The notes: generated by a model from the sequence alone, not told the origin. 64,000 nucleotides of DNA from UBA10649 sp965278945 (GCA_965278945.1 OZ257128.1:1240001-1304000); one strand, 5' to 3'. Shown: positions 34,183-43,587, numbered from the stretch's first letter. Program-made: numbers and translations.

Positions 34183-36323
34183 ACCTCGGTGAGCTTCTTG
34201 GCCAGGTTCGGCGGGACGACTGCGTAGCCGGACGGCTCGCGAGTGAAGTCACCGGTGCCGTGAGTGATGCTGCGGATGTCGATCGCGTAGCGCGAGATCT
34301 CCGACTCCGGAATGGAGGCGACGACCTGCGAGCGTCCGCCGGGCAGGGCCGTGGTGCCCGTGACATGGCCGCGCCGAGTCGCCACGTCCGCGATGACCGC
34401 GCCGACATGATCGTCGGGGACATCGACGGTGACCTTCGCCACCGGCTCGAGAAGGGTGATCTCGCTCTTGCTGGCGGCATCCTTGAGCGCGAGTGCTCCT
34501 GCCGTCTGGAAGGCCATGTCCGATGAGTCGACGCTGTGCGACTTGCCGTCGTTGAGGGTCACGCGGATGTCCACGACCGGGAACCCGGCCTGCAGGCCAT
34601 GAGCCATCTGCTGGCGCACGCCCTTTTCTACTGAAGGGATGAAGGAGCGGGGAACCGCGCCGCCGACCACCTTGTCGACGAACTCGAACCCGGCGCCGGA
34701 CTCCAGCGGTTCGACAGTGATGTCGACAACCGCATACTGCCCGTGGCCGCCCGACTGCTTGACGAGCCGACCGGTTCCGCTCGCACCCGTGGCAAAGGTC
34801 TCCCGGAACGAGGCGCGGACCTGCGCCTGGTCGACTCCGACTCCGTATCGCGTGCGGATGCGATCGATGATGAGATCGGCGTGGGCCTCGCCGAGGGTCC
34901 ACAAGATGATCTGGCCGGTCTCCTCGGGATGCTCCACCCGCAGTGTCGGATCCTCGGCAGCGATGCGACCCAGGGCCGTGCCGAGCTTGTCCTCGTCGCC
35001 TGCGCTTCGCGCCGTGATGGCCACGGGGAGAAGCGGAACCGGCATGTGCCAGGGCTCCATGAGAAGCGGACGGTCGGGCGAGGAGAGAGTGTCGCCGGTC
35101 TCCGCGCGGGCCAGCTTGCTGACCGCGACGATGCTGCCCGCAATAGCCGAGTCCGCTGCCGTGTGCTGGCTGCCGACCATCCGGGTGATGTGACCGATGC
35201 GCTCGTCGACATCGTGGTCGACATGCCCGCTGCCGTCGGAGAAGTGACCGGAGACGTGCACCACGGTCTCCGCGCGCAAGGTGCCGGAGAAGACCCGGAC
35301 CACGGAGATCTTCCCGACGTACGGATCGCTCGTCGTCTTGATGACCTCGACGCACAGCGGTCCGTCCGGATCGGCCTCGATCGGCTGCACCGGGGATCCG
35401 TCGGTGGTGGTGACCGTGGGCGGCGCATGCTCCGCCGGCGACGGGAAGGCCCGGGCGATGAGATCGAGGATGAGCTCGGAGCCAACGTTGGCCGACGTCA
35501 CCGCGTGTCCCATGACGGGATGGAAGTGCGCTCGAGCGACCGCGCGCTCAAGATCGACCGTCAGCGTCTCGGTATCGATGAGCTCGCCGTCGATGAAGCG
35601 ATCCATCAGCGTCTCGTCCTCGGACTCGGTGATGATCCCTTCGATCAGTTCGCTCCGCGAGGCCTCGATGAGGTCGAGGTGGCGATCCTCGGGAGCACGC
35701 ACGGCGGGGGATCCGGTGCTCCAGTCCCACAACTCGTCGTCGAGAAGGTCGATGAAGCCGGCAACGACGCCATCGTCCGCGTGCATCGGAAGGAACAGGG
35801 GAAGGATCCCGCCGCCGCCGACGAAGATCCGCTTGCACACCGCGACCGTCTCGTCGAAGTCCGCACGTTCCTTGTCGAGATTGGTGACGACGATGGCCCG
35901 CGGCATCGAGACCGCCTCGCATTCGTCCCACAGTCGCGCGGTCGCCGCATCGATGCCGTCGACGGATGAGACCACGAACAGCGCCGCGTCGGCTCCGCGC
36001 AGCCCGGCCCGCAGTTCCCCGGTGAAGTCCGCATAGCCGGGGGTGTCGATGAAGGTCACGACCGCGTCCTTCCACCCCACGGTCGCGACAGCCAGGCCGA
36101 CGGAGCGCTTCTGGCGCACGGCGACCGGGTCCGTGTCGCCGATGCTGGAGCCGTCGGTCACCGAGCCGCGTCGATGGGTCGCGCCGGCCGCATTGAGCAG
36201 GGACTCAAGGAGCGAGGTCTTGCCGGATCCGGCAGGTCCGACGAGGACCACGTTCCGAATCTGGGCGGGTGAGTCAGCGACGGGGGAGACCCCCGGCTTC
36301 CTGTCCGAACGCCTGTCGACCAT
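34179..36323 (-). CDS. Elongation factor G-like protein (EF-G2 type)
   Basis: I chose the ATG at 36323 (714 residues) with GGGAG eight bases upstream. G1 is GPAGSGKT (29-36), G3 is DTPGYADF (93-100) and G4 is TNLDK; EF-G domains II-V follow. Switch II has Tyr where canonical EF-G has the catalytic His (DTPGHVDF), as in the actinobacterial EF-G2 group, so GTP hydrolysis and translocation may be lost or altered. Its role is uncertain. It lies opposite in direction, between the HIT gene and pgsA. Confidence 0.88.
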   Translation of the reverse strand: MVDRRSDRKPGVSPVADSPAQIRNVVLVGPAGSGKTSLLESLLNAAGATHRRGSVTDGSSIGDTDPVAVRQKRSVGLAVATVGWKDAVVTFIDTPGYADFTGELRAGLRGADAALFVVSSVDGIDAATARLWDECEAVSMPRAIVVTNLDKERADFDETVAVCKRIFVGGGGILPLFLPMHADDGVVAGFIDLLDDELWDWSTGSPAVRAPEDRHLDLIEASRSELIEGIITESEDETLMDRFIDGELIDTETLTVDLERAVARAHFHPVMGHAVTSANVGSELILDLIARAFPSPAEHAPPTVTTTDGSPVQPIEADPDGPLCVEVIKTTSDPYVGKISVVRVFSGTLRAETVVHVSGHFSDGSGHVDHDVDERIGHITRMVGSQHTAADSAIAGSIVAVSKLARAETGDTLSSPDRPLLMEPWHMPVPLLPVAITARSAGDEDKLGTALGRIAAEDPTLRVEHPEETGQIILWTLGEAHADLIIDRIRTRYGVGVDQAQVRASFRETFATGASGTGRLVKQSGGHGQYAVVDITVEPLESGAGFEFVDKVVGGAVPRSFIPSVEKGVRQQMAHGLQAGFPVVDIRVTLNDGKSHSVDSSDMAFQTAGALALKDAASKSEITLLEPVAKVTVDVPDDHVGAVIADVATRRGHVTGTTALPGGRSQVVASIPESEISRYAIDIRSITHGTGDFTREPSGYAVVPPNLAKKLTEV

Positions 36324-36397
36324 GTGTGCAGCTCCCGCCTGATTCTGGCTAGCCTCCACCCTTCGCATTGCTCAAGGCAACCGGAACCGCTGACCGA

Positions 36398-36409
36398 TAC
36401 GATCGACCC
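36398..36409 (+). promoter_or_regulatory. Predicted -10 box (TACGAT) giving a leaderless pgsA message
   Basis: TACGAT (36398-36403) is followed by CGACCC and the GTG start of pgsA at 36410. There is no ribosome site, so transcription and translation probably start together. Confidence 0.55.
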
Positions 36410-37036
36410 GTGCTCAACAACCCCGCCGCCCGGCGCGTGATGAGCGTGGTAATCGAGCCGACCGCCCGATTGATGCTCCGCTTGCGTGTCTCACCGGACG
36501 CCGTGACGGTTTTCGGCACGGTCGCAGTCGTCGTCGTTGCCCTTGTCTGCCTTCCGCAAGGGTGGTTCGTCCCGGCCGTCCTCATCATTCTCGTGCTCGC
36601 CTTCAGCGATCTCCTCGACGGCACGATGGCCCGGCTGGCGGGGACATCGGGTCCGTGGGGCAACTTCCTCGATGCCACGCTGGACCGCATCGGCGACGGA
36701 GCGATCTTCGGCGGACTCGCGCTCTACGGCGCATTCAACGACCAGCCGTGGGTGACCGCCGCCGCGACGCTGGCCTTGGTGACCGGTCAGGTGACGTCGT
36801 ACGCGAAGGCCAGGGCCGAGGCCGTCGGCGCGACCGCGAACGTGGGCATTGCCGAGCGCGCGGAGCGACTCATCATCGCGGGCATAGCCGCCCTGCTCGC
36901 CGGCTTCGGGGTCCCTTACGTCCTGCCGGCCGCGCTGTGGCTTATCGGAGCGCTGGGATTGATCACGATCGCGCAGCGGATCGTCACGGTCCGCGGCCAG
37001 CTCATCATCCGTCCGCAGCCGGACGCGCATGAGTGA
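36410..37036 (+). CDS. pgsA: CDP-alcohol phosphatidyltransferase, phosphatidylinositol phosphate synthase type
   Basis: 208 residues from GTG 36410. The catalytic signature D-G-x2-A-R-x8-G-x3-D-x3-D is complete: D70, G71, A74, R75, G84, D88, D92. About six membrane helices are present. In PIM-making actinobacteria the enzyme in this operon joins CDP-diacylglycerol and inositol-1-phosphate. The two following genes are the acyl- and mannosyltransferase of PIM synthesis, which supports this over phosphatidylglycerol phosphate synthase. It overlaps the next gene by 8 nt. Confidence 0.92.
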   Translation: MLNNPAARRVMSVVIEPTARLMLRLRVSPDAVTVFGTVAVVVVALVCLPQGWFVPAVLIILVLAFSDLLDGTMARLAGTSGPWGNFLDATLDRIGDGAIFGGLALYGAFNDQPWVTAAATLALVTGQVTSYAKARAEAVGATANVGIAERAERLIIAGIAALLAGFGVPYVLPAALWLIGALGLITIAQRIVTVRGQLIIRPQPDAHE

Positions 37037-37952
37037 GGCGAGACCTGCCAGTCGTCCGTCGGCTGGCGACGCCATCACGGAGTGGGCATTCGCCGCAGGT
37101 TGGCAGCTGGTCAAGTGGCTTCCCGAGGCCGTGGCGTATCGGGCATTCGACGCGGCAGCTGACGTGCTGTGGCGCCGACGCGGCGGCGGCATCCTCCAGT
37201 TCGAACGAAACCAGGCCCGGATCCACCCAGAACTCGATGCCAGCCAGCTGTCGGCCCTGAGCCGCGAGGGGATGCGCAGCTATCTGCGCTACTGGTGCGA
37301 CGCGTTCCGGCTGCCCACCTGGTCCATCGAGAAGATCAACACCTTCGGACTCGAACGGGTCGAGCTCCTCGACGTGGCGATGGCAGACGGCAATGGCGTG
37401 GTCATCGCGCTGAATCACGGCGGCAACTGGGATCACGCAGGCGCCTGGGCATGCGGACGATACGGACAGATCACGACGGTTGCCGAGCGGCTCAAGCCGG
37501 AGGGGCTCTTCAATCGCTTCCTCGCTTTCCGCGAGTCGCTGGGCATGGAGATCGTGCCGCTCGGGGATCCCGATCTCATGCGGATCCTGGCGCGCCGTCT
37601 GAAGGAAGGCCGACTGGTCCCGCTGCTAGGCGACCGAGACATCAGTCGCAACGGCGTCGAGGTCGAGTTCTTCGGGAGCACCGCGTCGTTCCCCGCAGGA
37701 CCTGCGGTGCTGACCATGCTCACCGGAGCCACGTTGCTGCCTGTGACGCTGTGGTATTCGCCCGATGCGGGCACCGGCTACATCCACGACCCGATCCCGA
37801 TCCCGACCGAAGGAAGCCGCGCAGAGAAGGTCAAGGTCATGACGCAGCAGGTGGCCGACGCCTTCGCGGAAGGGCTGCGCGACCACAGCGTCGACTGGCA
37901 CATGATGCAGCCGGTCTGGCTCGAGGACCTCGATCCGGCGCGGCGCGGATGA
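37029..37952 (+). CDS. Phosphatidylinositol mannoside acyltransferase (LpxL/HtrB family)
   Basis: This 307-residue membrane-bound acyltransferase has the H-x4-D signature in NHGGNWDHAGAW (H130, D135) and LGDRDISRNGVEVEFFG, typical of lysophospholipid acyltransferases of the LpxL/HtrB type. In mycobacteria the equivalent gene between pgsA and pimA acylates the mannose of PIM. It overlaps pgsA by 8 nt and pimA by ATGA, so the three are one translation-coupled unit. Confidence 0.9.
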   Translation: MSEARPASRPSAGDAITEWAFAAGWQLVKWLPEAVAYRAFDAAADVLWRRRGGGILQFERNQARIHPELDASQLSALSREGMRSYLRYWCDAFRLPTWSIEKINTFGLERVELLDVAMADGNGVVIALNHGGNWDHAGAWACGRYGQITTVAERLKPEGLFNRFLAFRESLGMEIVPLGDPDLMRILARRLKEGRLVPLLGDRDISRNGVEVEFFGSTASFPAGPAVLTMLTGATLLPVTLWYSPDAGTGYIHDPIPIPTEGSRAEKVKVMTQQVADAFAEGLRDHSVDWHMMQPVWLEDLDPARRG

Positions 37953-39136
37953 AGATCGGACTGGTGTGTCCATACGCCTGGGACCTGCCGGGCGGCGTGC
38001 GCTCGCACGTGGCGGATCTGGCCGTCGTTCTCAGCGAGCACGGGCACGAGGTCAGCGTCCTGGCTCCGGTCATCAACCCCGACGACCTGCCTTCCTATGT
38101 CGTCGACGGCGGCCGGCCGATCTCCATTCGCTACAACGGATCGGTCGCGCGCTTGAGCATCGGCGTGCGCGCGACGCGGCGCGTGCGCAACTGGGTGCGC
38201 GCGGGCGACTTCGACATCGTCCACGTGCACGAGCCGATGGCGCCGAGCCTGTCGATGCTCGCCCTGTGGTCGTCGCGCGGCCCGCTTGTCGCGACGTGGC
38301 ATTCGTCGCAGGACCGCTCACGAATCCTCGCGGCCGGTTACTACCTCGCGCAGACAGTGATGGAGAAGGTTCGCGGTCGCATCGCGGTGAGCGAGGATGC
38401 GCGGCGCACCCTCGTCGCCCACGTCGGCGGCGACGCGGTGCTCATTCCCAACGGAGTACGCGTGTCGGCGTTCGCCAATGTCGAGCGGCTGCCCGACGTC
38501 GATCCTGCGCATCCCAGCGTGCTGTTCCTCGGGCGCATGGATGAGCCCCGCAAGGGCCTCGGCATTCTGCTCGACGCACTTCCGCAGGTTCTCACCGCCG
38601 TGCCGGACCTTCAGGTGCTGATCGCCGGGCCTGGCGACATCGACGACCAGATCGACGAGGTGCCGGAGTCGGCCAGGGCGAATGTCCGCTTCCTGGGCTT
38701 CATCAGCGACGAGGACAAGACGCGCGCTCTTCGTTCGGTCGACGTCTACGTCGCGCCGCACACGGGAGGCGAGTCCTTCGGAATCGTCCTGGTCGAGGCG
38801 ATGGCCGCGCAGGCTGCGGTCCTCGCCTCCGATCTTCCCGCCTTCCGGCGGGTACTCGATGACGGCGCCTACGGCCGGCTGTTCGCCAATCAGGACTCGC
38901 AGTCCCTCGCGGAGGGGCTCATCGACCTGCTCGGCAACGACGACATCCGCTCCGCGTACGTCAAGGCTGCCGATCGCCGAGTCCGAAGCTTCGACTGGGA
39001 CCGAGTCGTCGAGGACGTGATCGCCGTCTATGACAGCGTGCGGACCCCCGGCGAGAAGGTGACCGAGGACCTGCGCGGACAACTTGTAGGCAGGCTGAAC
39101 CCGCGCGGAGACGCATCCAGGAGCGAGGGTCAATGA
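37949..39136 (+). CDS. pimA: Phosphatidylinositol alpha-mannosyltransferase (PimA-like GT4)
   Basis: 395 residues from ATG 37949. The GT-B fold starts MKIGLVCPYAWDLPGGVRSH, where the Gly-Gly loop binds donor phosphate. HVHEPMAPS is in the N-terminal domain and the retaining-GT E-x7-E motif is in GGESFGIVLVEAMA. It transfers mannose from GDP-mannose to phosphatidylinositol on the inner face of the membrane, the first PIM step. The operon position strongly supports PimA over other GT4 enzymes. Confidence 0.92.
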   Translation: MKIGLVCPYAWDLPGGVRSHVADLAVVLSEHGHEVSVLAPVINPDDLPSYVVDGGRPISIRYNGSVARLSIGVRATRRVRNWVRAGDFDIVHVHEPMAPSLSMLALWSSRGPLVATWHSSQDRSRILAAGYYLAQTVMEKVRGRIAVSEDARRTLVAHVGGDAVLIPNGVRVSAFANVERLPDVDPAHPSVLFLGRMDEPRKGLGILLDALPQVLTAVPDLQVLIAGPGDIDDQIDEVPESARANVRFLGFISDEDKTRALRSVDVYVAPHTGGESFGIVLVEAMAAQAAVLASDLPAFRRVLDDGAYGRLFANQDSQSLAEGLIDLLGNDDIRSAYVKAADRRVRSFDWDRVVEDVIAVYDSVRTPGEKVTEDLRGQLVGRLNPRGDASRSEGQ

Positions 39137-39684
39137 GCGGGTGGATGCTGTTCGGCATCATCGTGGTGATCGTCGTCCTGCTGGCCGGGTTCTACCTAAG
39201 CATGACCGCGGGACGGCTCGATCACCTGCACCGTCGAATCGACCTGGCCAGGCTCGCGCTCGACGCGCAACTGCTGCGCCGGTCGTCCGTCGCCTTGGAA
39301 CTGGCGTCATCTGGACTGCTCGATCCCGCCGCGAGCCTGGTCATGGCGGAGGCCGCGCACGAGGCTAGAACGGCGACTGACGGATCCGACGTCGATCGCG
39401 CGCTCGCCGAGTCGGACCTGACCGCTGCCCTCGTGGCCGCTCTCGATCCCGATGACATCGAGGAGGTCAATGCGGCGCCGAGCGGAGCGCAGATGCTCGC
39501 CGAGCTCGATGCCGCATGCAGCCGGGTCGAGCTGTCGAGGCGATTCCTCAACGATGCGGTGCGTGCCTGCCGCCAATTGCGTCGCCAGCGCATGGTCCGC
39601 CTGTTCGGACTCGCTGGCCACACCCCCTGGCCGGATACGTGGGAGATGGACGACACCGTTCCCGCAGGCCTGCTCGAGCCGTGA
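39133..39684 (+). CDS. Membrane-anchored LemA-like protein
   Basis: This 183-residue protein has one N-terminal helix (about 4-25), then alpha-helical regions RLDHLHRRIDLARLALDAQL and RVELSRRFLNDAVRACRQLR and an end segment LAGHTPWPDTWEMDD. The pattern resembles LemA-family coiled helices with a cytoplasmic or outside helical bundle. It overlaps pimA by ATGA, so it belongs to the PIM operon. Function unknown. Confidence 0.7.
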   Translation: MSGWMLFGIIVVIVVLLAGFYLSMTAGRLDHLHRRIDLARLALDAQLLRRSSVALELASSGLLDPAASLVMAEAAHEARTATDGSDVDRALAESDLTAALVAALDPDDIEEVNAAPSGAQMLAELDAACSRVELSRRFLNDAVRACRQLRRQRMVRLFGLAGHTPWPDTWEMDDTVPAGLLEP

Positions 39685-39717
39685 AAGTCCGGTGCTGCCG
39701 ACGGCTTTGGGACGCCC

Positions 39718-39723
39718 TAGGAT
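39718..39723 (+). promoter_or_regulatory. Predicted -10 box (TAGGAT) of pdxST
   Basis: TAGGAT lies about 50 nt before the pdxS start in the only sizeable gap between pimA-operon and pdxS. No clear -35. Confidence 0.35.
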
Positions 39724-39774
39724 TGGCTGCCTAGCACCGTACGAACCAGTGCGTGCGTGATGGTGGAGGTCGAA

Positions 39775-40683
39775 GTGTCGGATTCGGTGGGAACTCTGCG
39801 GGTCAAGCGTGGCATGGCCGAGATGCTCAAGGGCGGCGTCATCATGGACGTGGTCACGGCCGAGCAGGCCAAGATCGCCGAGGACGCTGGCGCTGTCGCA
39901 GTCATGGCACTCGAGCGAGTCCCCGCCGACATCCGCGCGCAGGGCGGGGTCTCGCGCATGTCCGATCCCGACATGATCGACGGCATCATCGCGGCGGTGT
40001 CGATCCCCGTCATGGCGAAGGCGCGCATCGGTCACTTCGCCGAGGCGCAGGTGCTGCAGTCCCTGGGCGTCGACTACATCGACGAGTCCGAGGTTCTTAC
40101 TCCCGCCGACTACGCCAACCACATCGACAAGTGGCAGTTCACCGTTCCCTTCGTCTGCGGATCGACCAACCTGGGCGAGGCACTGCGCCGCATCACCGAG
40201 GGCGCGGCGATGATCCGGTCCAAGGGCGAGGCCGGCACCGGCGACGTGTCCAACGCCGTGACCCACATGCGCAAGATCCTGGGCCAGATCCGTCAGCTCA
40301 GCGTGATGTCCAAGGACGAGCTGTACGTCGCGGCCAAGGAGCTGCAGGCGCCGTACGACCTGGTCGCCGAGGTCGCCGAGCGCGGCTCGCTGCCAGTCGT
40401 GCTGTTCACCGCCGGCGGCATCGCCACTCCGGCCGACGCCGCGATGATGATGCAGCTCGGGGCAGACGGAGTCTTCGTCGGCTCGGGCATCTTCAAGTCC
40501 GGCGGCGGACCCGCATCACCCGAGGATGCCTCCAAGCGCGCCCAGGCGATCGTGCAGGCAACCCGCCACTTCGACAACCCCGACATCGTCGCCAAGGTCT
40601 CCCGCGGACTCGGCGAGGCCATGGTCGGCATCAATGTGGCCGACATCCCCGTCCACCACCGCTTGGAAGACCGGGGCTGGTGA
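39775..40683 (+). CDS. pdxS: Pyridoxal 5'-phosphate synthase lyase subunit PdxS
   Basis: I chose GTG 39775 (302 residues) with GGAGG five bases upstream; GTG 39757 and ATG 39760 lie in frame but GGAGG would be inside the gene. The (beta/alpha)8 barrel shows KRGMAEMLKGGVIMDV, the catalytic MAKARIGHFAEAQ Lys, GEAGTGDVSNAVTHMR and LFTAGGIATPADAAMMMQLG. It makes PLP from ribose-5-phosphate, glyceraldehyde-3-phosphate and ammonia supplied by PdxT. It overlaps pdxT by GTGA. Confidence 0.96.
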   Translation: MSDSVGTLRVKRGMAEMLKGGVIMDVVTAEQAKIAEDAGAVAVMALERVPADIRAQGGVSRMSDPDMIDGIIAAVSIPVMAKARIGHFAEAQVLQSLGVDYIDESEVLTPADYANHIDKWQFTVPFVCGSTNLGEALRRITEGAAMIRSKGEAGTGDVSNAVTHMRKILGQIRQLSVMSKDELYVAAKELQAPYDLVAEVAERGSLPVVLFTAGGIATPADAAMMMQLGADGVFVGSGIFKSGGGPASPEDASKRAQAIVQATRHFDNPDIVAKVSRGLGEAMVGINVADIPVHHRLEDRGW

Positions 40684-41288
40684 CGCGCGCGCCGGTCATC
40701 GGCGTGCTGGCGCTTCAAGGAGACGTGCGCGAGCACGTCAGGTCGCTCGAATCCGTCGGCGCGCGTGCCGTGCCCGTGCGCCTGATCGAGACTCTCGCGG
40801 AGGTCGACGGCCTAGTGATCCCTGGTGGCGAGTCCACGACCATGTCGAAGCTCGCGGTCATCGACGGATTCCTCGAGCCACTGCGGGCCGCACGCCGCGA
40901 CGGAATGCCGATGTATGGCTCGTGCGCAGGGATGATCATGCTGGCCGACACGGTCACCGACGCGCGGGACGATCAGGAGTTCATCGGCGGGCTGGATGTC
41001 ACGGTGCGTCGCAACGCCTTTGGTCGGCAGGTGGATTCCTTCGAGTCCGACCTCGACATTCCGGCGCTGGGGGAGCGGCCATTCCGCGCCGTCTTCATCC
41101 GTGCGCCCCAGGTCGATGCCGTGGGTGCTCGCGTCGAGATTCTGGCAAGGGTCCGTGGAGCAGGCGCCGACGGTACGATCGTCGCGGTTCGACAAGGTCA
41201 CGTTATGGCGACCGCGTTCCACCCAGAACTGACTGGCGACCACAGGATCCACGAGATGTTCGTCGACTGCGTGAGGCAGTCGACATGA
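40680..41288 (+). CDS. pdxT: Pyridoxal 5'-phosphate synthase glutaminase subunit PdxT
   Basis: 202 residues from GTG 40680. Class I glutaminase-type triad: Cys in YGSCAGMIML, with His and Glu in TAFHPELTGD. VIPGGESTTM is the glutamine-binding loop. It hydrolyses glutamine and channels ammonia to PdxS. Overlapping GTGA couples the pair. Confidence 0.95.
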   Translation: MTRAPVIGVLALQGDVREHVRSLESVGARAVPVRLIETLAEVDGLVIPGGESTTMSKLAVIDGFLEPLRAARRDGMPMYGSCAGMIMLADTVTDARDDQEFIGGLDVTVRRNAFGRQVDSFESDLDIPALGERPFRAVFIRAPQVDAVGARVEILARVRGAGADGTIVAVRQGHVMATAFHPELTGDHRIHEMFVDCVRQST

Positions 41289-41301
41289 CGAGGGAGCACC
41301 C

Positions 41302-42054
41302 ATGAGCGGCCACTCCAAATGGGCCACCACGAAGCACAAGAAGGCTGTGGTCGACGCTCGGCGCAGCAAGCTCTTTGCGCGACTGATCAAGGGCATCGAG
41401 GTAGCCGCGCGTCTCGGCGGAGGCGACACCGACGGCAACCCGACGCTCTTTGACGCGATCCAGAAGGCCCGCAAGAACTCGGTACCGCTGGAGAACATCG
41501 AGCGCGCGGTCAAGCGCGGCTCGGGCGCGGAAGCCGGCGGCTCGGACTGGCAGACGATCATGTACGAGGGATACGGGCCAAGCGGTGTCGCCGTGCTCGT
41601 CGAATGCCTGACGGACAACCGCAACCGCGCGGCCTCGGATGTTCGCGTGGCGATGACCCGGAACGGCGGCTCGATGGCCGACCCCGGATCCGTCTCCTAC
41701 ATGTTCACCCGCAAGGGCGTCGTCATCGTCCGCAAGGCAGACGGCCTCGACGAGGACTCGATCCTCACTGCTGTGCTCGATGCAGGCGCGGAGGAGGTCA
41801 ACGACCTGGGCGAGGCCTTCGAGATCGTGAGCGAGGCCGGCGACATCGTCGCCGTGCGCACCGCCTTGCAGGACGCCGGCATCGACTACGAGTCAGCGGA
41901 TGCCACGTTCCTGCCGAGTGTCAGTGTCGAACTGGACGAGGAGGGCGCGCTCAAGGTGTTCCGCCTGATCGAGGCGCTCGAGGACAGCGACGACGTCCAG
42001 AACGTCTACGCGAACTTCGACGTATCGGATGAGGTCATGGAGGCGGTGGGCTAG
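41302..42054 (+). CDS. yebC: YebC/PmpR-family DNA-binding protein
   Basis: 250 residues. The start GHSKWATTKHKKAVVDARRS and YEGYGPSGVAVLVECLTDN are typical of YebC. Family members act as transcription regulators and, as more recently shown for some, help ribosomes through proline stretches. GGGAG precedes the ATG. It sits between pdxT and the WS/DGAT gene on the way to ruvC, as in many actinobacteria. Confidence 0.95.
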   Translation: MSGHSKWATTKHKKAVVDARRSKLFARLIKGIEVAARLGGGDTDGNPTLFDAIQKARKNSVPLENIERAVKRGSGAEAGGSDWQTIMYEGYGPSGVAVLVECLTDNRNRAASDVRVAMTRNGGSMADPGSVSYMFTRKGVVIVRKADGLDEDSILTAVLDAGAEEVNDLGEAFEIVSEAGDIVAVRTALQDAGIDYESADATFLPSVSVELDEEGALKVFRLIEALEDSDDVQNVYANFDVSDEVMEAVG

Positions 42055-42056
42055 GC

Positions 42057-43526
42057 GTGAACGACTACGTCGGCACGCAGATGCGCGGGTGGGACGCCGC
42101 GACGTTCCGAACCGCAAGCGGTGATCCGACGATGCGCTCAACCGTTATTGCCCTGACCGTCCTCGATCACGCTCCGGACTGGCAACGCCTTCGCGATCGG
42201 ATCGAGCGCCTCACCTTGTTCGTTCCCGCACTGCGCATGCGGCCGTTGTACGGAGCACTCGCCTTCTCTGCGCCCCGACTGGCCGTCGATCCCGACTTCG
42301 ATATCGACTTCCATCTGCGTCGCTATCGGCTCCCCGAGGGGGCCGGCTGGCGCGGACTCCTCGACGACGCGCGGCGCATGAGCCTGACCGACTTCGATAA
42401 CAATCGCCCGCTGTGGGAGGCGGCCTTCGTCGAGGGTCTTCCCGACGGGCAGGCGGCCTTCCTGCTGAAACTGCACCATTCGATCGCCGACGGCCATGCG
42501 ACCGTGATGATTGGCCTCTCGCTATTCGAGTTCGGTCCGGATGCCGACCCGAATGAGGCGGCGCCGCCGGACGCCCCGCACGCCGAGGACGTCGGACTTC
42601 GCGATGTCACGCTTGCCAATCTCGCGGACAATCTGCGTCGGAGCACGGACCTCGCCGTGTCGACCGTCAGGGGGGCGATCGACTTCGCGCGCGGCACGGT
42701 GACGGAAACCTCCGCTACCTGGGCGAAGGCGTGGGCAACCGTCTCGTCGATCGGGCGGATGGCGTCCATGCCCGACGGCCCGTTGTCGCCCGTCATGTCC
42801 GGACGCGGCACGACCTACCGATTCGCGGCATTCGACATGCCGTTCTCCGGCCTTCGCGATGTCGCGAAGGAGAACGGGTTCAGCGTCAACGACTGCTTCA
42901 TGGCAGCAGTAGCCGCGGGCTTGGACAGCTACCACCAAAGGCATGGCGTGCTCGTCGACTCCCTTCGGGTCAACGTTCCGATCAGCACTCGTGGCGACGC
43001 CGGCGATCGGACGGCTCGCGTGTCGAACTCGGTGAGCATCGCGCGATTCCCACTGCCTATCGCGGGACTGTCGACGGCCGAGCACATGCAGGTCGCTCAT
43101 GATCTCGTCGCGCAGTGGAAGGCCGAGCCGGCGATCCGACTTACCGACCCCCTCGCGGAGGTCTCGTGGCTGGTTCCGGTTCCGATGCTGGCCCAAGCCG
43201 CACAAGCCTCGGACGTGACGACGAGCAACGTGCCAGGCCCGCCGGTCCCCCTGTACCTCGCGGGAGCACGCATGGTCGCCTGCTACCCGCTCGTCGCGAC
43301 CATCGGGGCGGCGGTCAACATCACGATGGTGACCTATGACGGGGTCGCGTACGTCGGCATGTCCGCCGACGACCGGGCGGTCGGGGACCTCGACGCCCTT
43401 GTCGAGGACATCCGGGGCGGCTTCGCCACGGTCACGGGCGAACCCGTCGGATCAGCCGATCGCTACAGCGTCCGGCCCGATCTGGAGGACACGGCAGTGC
43501 GCGACGAGGCGAATCCCGCCTCCTGA
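42057..43526 (+). CDS. Wax ester synthase/diacylglycerol acyltransferase (WS/DGAT)-type protein
   Basis: 489 residues from GTG 42057, 2 nt after yebC. The acyltransferase motif HHxxxDG is intact (HHSIADG, 140-146). RVNVPISTRGD, NVPGPPVPLYLAGA and the fold order fit the WS/DGAT family that makes triacylglycerol or wax esters from acyl-CoA. It may therefore feed lipid storage. An additional Asn-Pro motif region near SNVPGPP is kept. Confidence 0.88.
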   Translation: MNDYVGTQMRGWDAATFRTASGDPTMRSTVIALTVLDHAPDWQRLRDRIERLTLFVPALRMRPLYGALAFSAPRLAVDPDFDIDFHLRRYRLPEGAGWRGLLDDARRMSLTDFDNNRPLWEAAFVEGLPDGQAAFLLKLHHSIADGHATVMIGLSLFEFGPDADPNEAAPPDAPHAEDVGLRDVTLANLADNLRRSTDLAVSTVRGAIDFARGTVTETSATWAKAWATVSSIGRMASMPDGPLSPVMSGRGTTYRFAAFDMPFSGLRDVAKENGFSVNDCFMAAVAAGLDSYHQRHGVLVDSLRVNVPISTRGDAGDRTARVSNSVSIARFPLPIAGLSTAEHMQVAHDLVAQWKAEPAIRLTDPLAEVSWLVPVPMLAQAAQASDVTTSNVPGPPVPLYLAGARMVACYPLVATIGAAVNITMVTYDGVAYVGMSADDRAVGDLDALVEDIRGGFATVTGEPVGSADRYSVRPDLEDTAVRDEANPAS

Positions 43527-43550
43527 CGGTCCCACCCATTAGCCTTCAAT

Positions 43551-43566
43551 CCGAACACGTGTTCGA
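43551..43566. promoter_or_regulatory. LexA (SOS) box upstream of ruvCAB
   Basis: CCGAACACGTGTTCGA contains the perfect 14-bp palindrome CGAACACGTGTTCG and fits the actinobacterial SOS box TCGAAC-N4-GTTCGA with one mismatch. A -10-like TAGCCT at 43540-43545 puts the transcription start at about the box, so LexA would block initiation. It lies 22 nt before ruvC. Confidence 0.88.
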
Positions 43567-43587
43567 TGACAAGGGATGGAGGGGCCA

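Noticed and set aside
37169..39136. 655-residue frame whose second half is PimA
   Set aside because: The first ~260 residues are an Arg-rich shadow of the acyltransferase. The ATGA overlap at 37949 gives a normal PimA start.
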